Below, piece after piece: positions 61,040-64,000 of a stretch of DNA of 64,000 bases; the stretch's first letter is position 1, and each line of letters begins with the position of its first letter. Position numbers and translations under genes: made by a program. Origin of the DNA: Mycolicibacterium porcinum (GTDB lineage: Bacteria > Actinomycetota > Actinomycetes > Mycobacteriales > Mycobacteriaceae); the NCBI GenBank assembly GCA_002086835.1, contig MVIG01000024.1, forward strand, positions 17,349-81,348. The letters are read 5' to 3'. The notes beneath the pieces are model-generated. The model searched no databases, was not told the origin of the DNA, and worked only from the letters and a program-made list of their open reading frames with translations.

Positions 61040-61723
61040 ATGACAGACATCATCAGCACCGAGCTTCAACCGAGCCCGCCATCCAAGGCGTGGCTGCGCA
61101 TCATGGCCCTGGTGTACGACCCGTTCCTCTGCGTGGGTGAGATCGCCGGAATGCGTCGCCGGAGAAGCACGCTCCTGGGTGGCGCCCACGGTCGCGTCGT
61201 CGAGATCGGCGCCGGGACGGGGCTGAATCTCACACACTATCCCGACGAAGTCGCCGAGCTCGTACTCACCGAGCCCGAGCCGGGCATGCGCCGACGGCTT
61301 GCGCGCCGCCTGCAACGACACGGCCGCGTCGCCCGAATCGTCGATGCGCCCGCGGAGCAACTACCGCTCGCCGATGGATCCGTGGACACCGTCGTTTCGA
61401 CGCTCGCGCTGTGTACCGTCGGCGACCCCGAACGTGCGCTGCGCGAGATCGCCCGCATGCTCCGCCCCGACGGGCAGTTCCTGTTCATCGAACATGTGCG
61501 GGCAAACTCACGGCTCCTCGCCGCGTGCCAGGACAAGCTGGTTGAACCGTGGCGACACTTCGCGGGCGGCTGCCGATGCAACCGCGCGACCGTGGAGCTC
61601 ATCCGCTCGTGTGGATTCGCCGTCACAGCCGACGAAGCCGTCTGGCGCGGCATGCCTGCGATTGTCCATCCGCTCGTCGTGGGGCGGGCTACCCGGCGAT
61701 CCGGGGTGGGCTGTCAGCCCTGA
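61040..61723 (+). CDS. Class I SAM-dependent methyltransferase
   Basis: A 227-residue methyltransferase. Motif I is VVEIGAGTGLNL, followed by LTEPEPGMRRRL, the motif II-like STLALCTV and a C-terminal METTL7/UbiE-like GGCRCNRATVELI. ATG 61040 is preferred because the upstream in-frame codons add no conserved sequence. It overlaps the FMN reductase gene tail-to-tail by ten bases. Substrate unknown; it may be unrelated to the catabolic operons. Confidence 0.85.
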   Translation: MTDIISTELQPSPPSKAWLRIMALVYDPFLCVGEIAGMRRRRSTLLGGAHGRVVEIGAGTGLNLTHYPDEVAELVLTEPEPGMRRRLARRLQRHGRVARIVDAPAEQLPLADGSVDTVVSTLALCTVGDPERALREIARMLRPDGQFLFIEHVRANSRLLAACQDKLVEPWRHFAGGCRCNRATVELIRSCGFAVTADEAVWRGMPAIVHPLVVGRATRRSGVGCQP

Positions 61724-62301
61724 CCGGCCGCACCTTCGGACCGACCGAAATTCAGCAACTGCGTCGCCAGCATGTCGAGCTGGCCACGTACCGTCCCGTC
61801 GGCCAATTCACCTGTCTCAGACCAGATCTTGTCGGCGGAGTTGATCGCCACCCCAAGTGGGGTGGGCCAGGCCCGCAACGCATGGCCGATGGACCGCAGT
61901 TGCCCCAAGGTGCCCACGGCCGCCTGCCAGCCGTATGCGCAGCTGATACAGCCCCACGGCGTGTTGTCCAGGTAGACGCGCGGGTCCTCCCGTAGATCCT
62001 CGATGTAGTCCAGCGCGTTCTTGACCAGCCCCGAGATCGCACCGTGATAGCCGGGCGAGCCCACCACCACAGCGTCGGCGTCACGGAGTGCGGACACGAA
62101 CTCCAGAGCTGCCGGCGTTCGCTCCAACGAATGGGGCGCATACATCGGCAACTCGAGGTCCGGCCCGGCGAACATCCGGGTGCGGCCGCCTTGCCGCTCC
62201 ACGGCTTCCAGGCAGTACCGCACGGCCCGTTCGGTCGAGGAGTCGGCGCGCAAGGTACCGCCCATCCCGACCACGAACGGCACTTTGTCAGTTGACGTCA
62301 T
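61714..62301 (-). CDS. NADPH-dependent FMN reductase family protein
   Basis: A 195-residue flavodoxin-fold reductase. MGGTLRADSSTERAV binds the FMN phosphate and GSPGYHGAISGLVKNALDYIE contacts the isoalloxazine. It supplies reduced FMN or acts on quinones. It lies six bases after the cyclase gene in the same operon. No two-component monooxygenase is adjacent, so its partner is unknown. Confidence 0.87.
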   Translation of the reverse strand: MTSTDKVPFVVGMGGTLRADSSTERAVRYCLEAVERQGGRTRMFAGPDLELPMYAPHSLERTPAALEFVSALRDADAVVVGSPGYHGAISGLVKNALDYIEDLREDPRVYLDNTPWGCISCAYGWQAAVGTLGQLRSIGHALRAWPTPLGVAINSADKIWSETGELADGTVRGQLDMLATQLLNFGRSEGAAGQG

Positions 62302-62307
62302 GTTTCC

Positions 62308-63306
62308 TCACTTGATCGCAATGGGATTCACCGGCGAACCGACCGCACCGGTGACCCGCAGGGGCGGGGCGATGAGCTGGAACTCGTAGACACCGTCGGT
62401 CGCGCAGTCGGCAGCCAGCGCGCCCAGATCCCAGTATTCGCCGAGCATCAGACCCATGTCGCGCAGGCACAGCATGTGCATCGGCAGGAATGTGCCCTCG
62501 ACGCCATTTGCCGGGTCGGGATCCTCGACCATCAGATTGTCGGCGGCCACCGCGGCTACCTGGTGGTCGTGCAGCCACGAGGCACAGCGCCAGTCCAGAC
62601 CGGAACCGGGTTCGGCCCCGTCACCGTTGGCCAAAAACCGTGTCCACCAACCGGTGTGCACCACCACGATGTCGCCGGGCGTGATGGATATCCCTTGCGC
62701 CTTGGCGACGTCGTCGAGTTCGGCCGGGGTGATCGGATCGCCGGGTTCCAGGAACTGCTCGGCACCCCGGTGGCGCACCACGTCGAGCAGTACCCCGCGC
62801 GAGGTGATGCCCTTGCCGTCCACCTTGTCGATTCCGCAGTGGAAGGCGCCGAAGCTGGTGACCGAATCGGCCGGGAATCCGTTGTAGAGCTTGTCCTCAT
62901 AGTAGACGTGCGACAACGCATCCCATTGTGTGGCGGCCTGCAGCGGCATGACGATCATGTCGTCGTTGAAGCGGAACGGGTTGTCCACGAAGAACCCACT
63001 GACCTCATGAGCCACCGAGTTGCGCAGCCATTGCGGGCCGTACTGCGCCAGCGTGTTGGCGTCACCTCCGTCCACCGTCATCACGTGGGTCGGGTTCTGC
63101 CGGAACTGGAACGCCCCTTGCGGTCCGGCCGAGGAGAAGTCACCGCCGAGGGCGAAAACCTTGCCCTGCTTCGCGAGTGACGCGCCCTCGGCCACCTTGC
63201 CCGGGGTGATCAGGTTGAGGGTGCCGAGCTCGTCGTCGGCTCCCCAGCGGCCCCAGTTGCGTACGTCGTCGGCGACCTTGCGAAAGTCGCTCATCGTCCC
63301 GGCCAA
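62308..63306 (-). CDS. Cyclase family protein (kynurenine formamidase-like)
   Basis: A 332-residue PF04199-type metal hydrolase. It has the WGADDELGTLNLITP N-terminus of the bacterial long branch and QWDALSHVYY in place of the HxGTHxDxxxH motif, as is usual in that branch; His in SFGAFHCGID and MHMLCL also fit. Hydrolysis of a cyclic amide, lactone or acyl-kynurenine-type bond is inferred. ATG 63294 is an alternative start. It lies between an SDR and an FMN reductase gene. Confidence 0.83.
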   Translation of the reverse strand: MAGTMSDFRKVADDVRNWGRWGADDELGTLNLITPGKVAEGASLAKQGKVFALGGDFSSAGPQGAFQFRQNPTHVMTVDGGDANTLAQYGPQWLRNSVAHEVSGFFVDNPFRFNDDMIVMPLQAATQWDALSHVYYEDKLYNGFPADSVTSFGAFHCGIDKVDGKGITSRGVLLDVVRHRGAEQFLEPGDPITPAELDDVAKAQGISITPGDIVVVHTGWWTRFLANGDGAEPGSGLDWRCASWLHDHQVAAVAADNLMVEDPDPANGVEGTFLPMHMLCLRDMGLMLGEYWDLGALAADCATDGVYEFQLIAPPLRVTGAVGSPVNPIAIK

Positions 63307-63308
63307 TC

Positions 63309-63923
63309 TCAGCTCCTCTGGTCAACGTCGTCTACAGCATCGACCAGGGACGCCTCACGCTGGGCCAGAATGCCGCCATCGGCCCAGATCACCTGCCCGG
63401 TCACATAACTGGCCGCCGGGCTACCCAGGAACGTAAGCAGCGCCGCCTGTTCGGCAGCCTCAGAGTTCCGGCCGAGCGGGGTGGTGAACGCATCGAGGTA
63501 CCGCTGACCGTAGGCCGAGCGCAACTGGTCCAGGATCGGCGTGTCGGTCACCCCCGGTGCGGTGCAGTTGATCCGGATCCCGCGAGCACCGAGTTCGGTG
63601 ACCCGGGACATCCCATAGAGAATCGTCGCTTCCTTGGACAACCGGTAGCCGCCGTCAGCCAGCGCCTCGGGATGGTCGGCGCACCACTGCAACCCCTCGT
63701 CGACCGACCGGGTCCGGATCAGACCCGCTGTGGTGGACCGGTTTTCCCGGTACCCCGATGCGGCCAGCGACGACACCGAGGTGATTGACCCGCCTGTACC
63801 GATGCGGCCCTCCACCGCCTCGGTGAACTGTCGCGTGCCCAGGAAGTTGATCCGCACCACCAGCAGTGGATTGCCGATCCCCGAGGACACACCGGCCACG
63901 TTGAACAGGGCGTCCACCGGGCC
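63309..63923 (-). CDS. SDR family oxidoreductase, 5' end cut by poly-G
   Basis: The C-terminal part (about 204 residues) of an SDR. FNVAGVSSG corresponds to the NAG motif, Ser lies in SVSSLAAS, YRLSK is the Tyr/Lys pair, and VIWADGG is the C-terminal loop. The segment before FNVAG, including the Rossmann glycine motif, is missing because the sequence turns into poly-G at 63924. Between the Ser and Tyr motifs is an insertion of about 30 residues, as in 3alpha-hydroxysteroid-dehydrogenase-like SDRs. Confidence 0.8.
   Translation of the reverse strand, partial: GPVDALFNVAGVSSGIGNPLLVVRINFLGTRQFTEAVEGRIGTGGSITSVSSLAASGYRENRSTTAGLIRTRSVDEGLQWCADHPEALADGGYRLSKEATILYGMSRVTELGARGIRINCTAPGVTDTPILDQLRSAYGQRYLDAFTTPLGRNSEAAEQAALLTFLGSPAASYVTGQVIWADGGILAQREASLVDAVDDVDQRS

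Positions 63924-64000
<77 letters not shown>

Overview
This is a 64 kb piece of a high-GC actinobacterial chromosome, most likely from an environmental Mycobacteriaceae member (Mycolicibacterium/Mycobacterium-like). The pointers are the high GC content, frequent GTG/TTG starts, many acyl-CoA dehydrogenases (FadE type), CYP genes paired with tiny 3Fe-4S-type ferredoxins, an F420-type luciferase-like oxidoreductase, a mycofactocin-type SDR, and a membrane adenylate cyclase of the mycobacterial six-helix/HAMP kind. The species cannot be named from the sequence. No tRNA, rRNA, insertion sequence, phage gene or CRISPR array was seen. The last 77 bases are poly-G and look like a sequencing or assembly artefact.

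Layout. 1-1229: start of a NorD-like VWA protein leaving the window on the left. 1303-5209: SDR, a double-domain TetR regulator, a DapB-like reductase and an internally deleted luciferase-like gene. 5285-11339: a FadE pair, divergent from an operon of two amidohydrolases (one lacking metal ligands), a Rieske ferredoxin and an alpha/beta hydrolase. 11360-19945: a NuoF-like flavoprotein with a ferredoxin, an OB-fold/thiolase fusion, hydrolases, two tandem 3-hydroxyisobutyrate-dehydrogenase-like enzymes, and a P450 with its ferredoxin. 20044-29683: F420-type oxidoreductase, DUF1330 protein, ferredoxin, P450, TetR, a FadE-plus-kinase pair resembling a split ACAD10/11, quinone oxidoreductase, third P450 and a small secreted peptide. 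29698-37411 (minus strand): TetR, FadE, thiolase, CoA-transferase, SDR, FadE, amidohydrolase. 37621-43492 (plus strand): CMD-family protein, Rieske oxygenase, small partner protein, amidohydrolase with an altered metal motif, SnoaL-like protein, FadE pair. 43649-48927: adenylate cyclase, enoyl-CoA hydratase, TetR, mycofactocin-type SDR, SDR. 48957-58043: one long minus-strand operon (TetR, ferredoxin, P450, amidohydrolase, an active-looking and a degenerate M24 peptidase-like protein, crotonase, double CoA-transferase). 58185-63923: SDR, C-C-type hydrolase, hydrolase-LuxR fusion, methyltransferase, FMN reductase, cyclase, truncated SDR.

Taken together this is a catabolic island for one or several hydrophobic, ring-containing or branched carbon sources: oxygenation (four P450s, one Rieske oxygenase), alcohol and keto oxidation (many SDRs), CoA transfer (three CaiB-type domains and no acyl-CoA ligase), beta-oxidation (eight FadE, two crotonases, thiolase, retro-aldolase-like thiolase), and hydrolytic ring or ester opening. 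Translational coupling (TGATG/ATGA overlaps) is frequent. The strongest new observation is a recurrent palindrome, GAGAA-N5-TTCTC: five exact and four one-mismatch copies, all in promoter regions of these operons. It defines an apparent local regulon that may be controlled by the TetR gene at 46207-46860. A second theme is intact enzymes encoded next to paralogues that have lost catalytic metal ligands.
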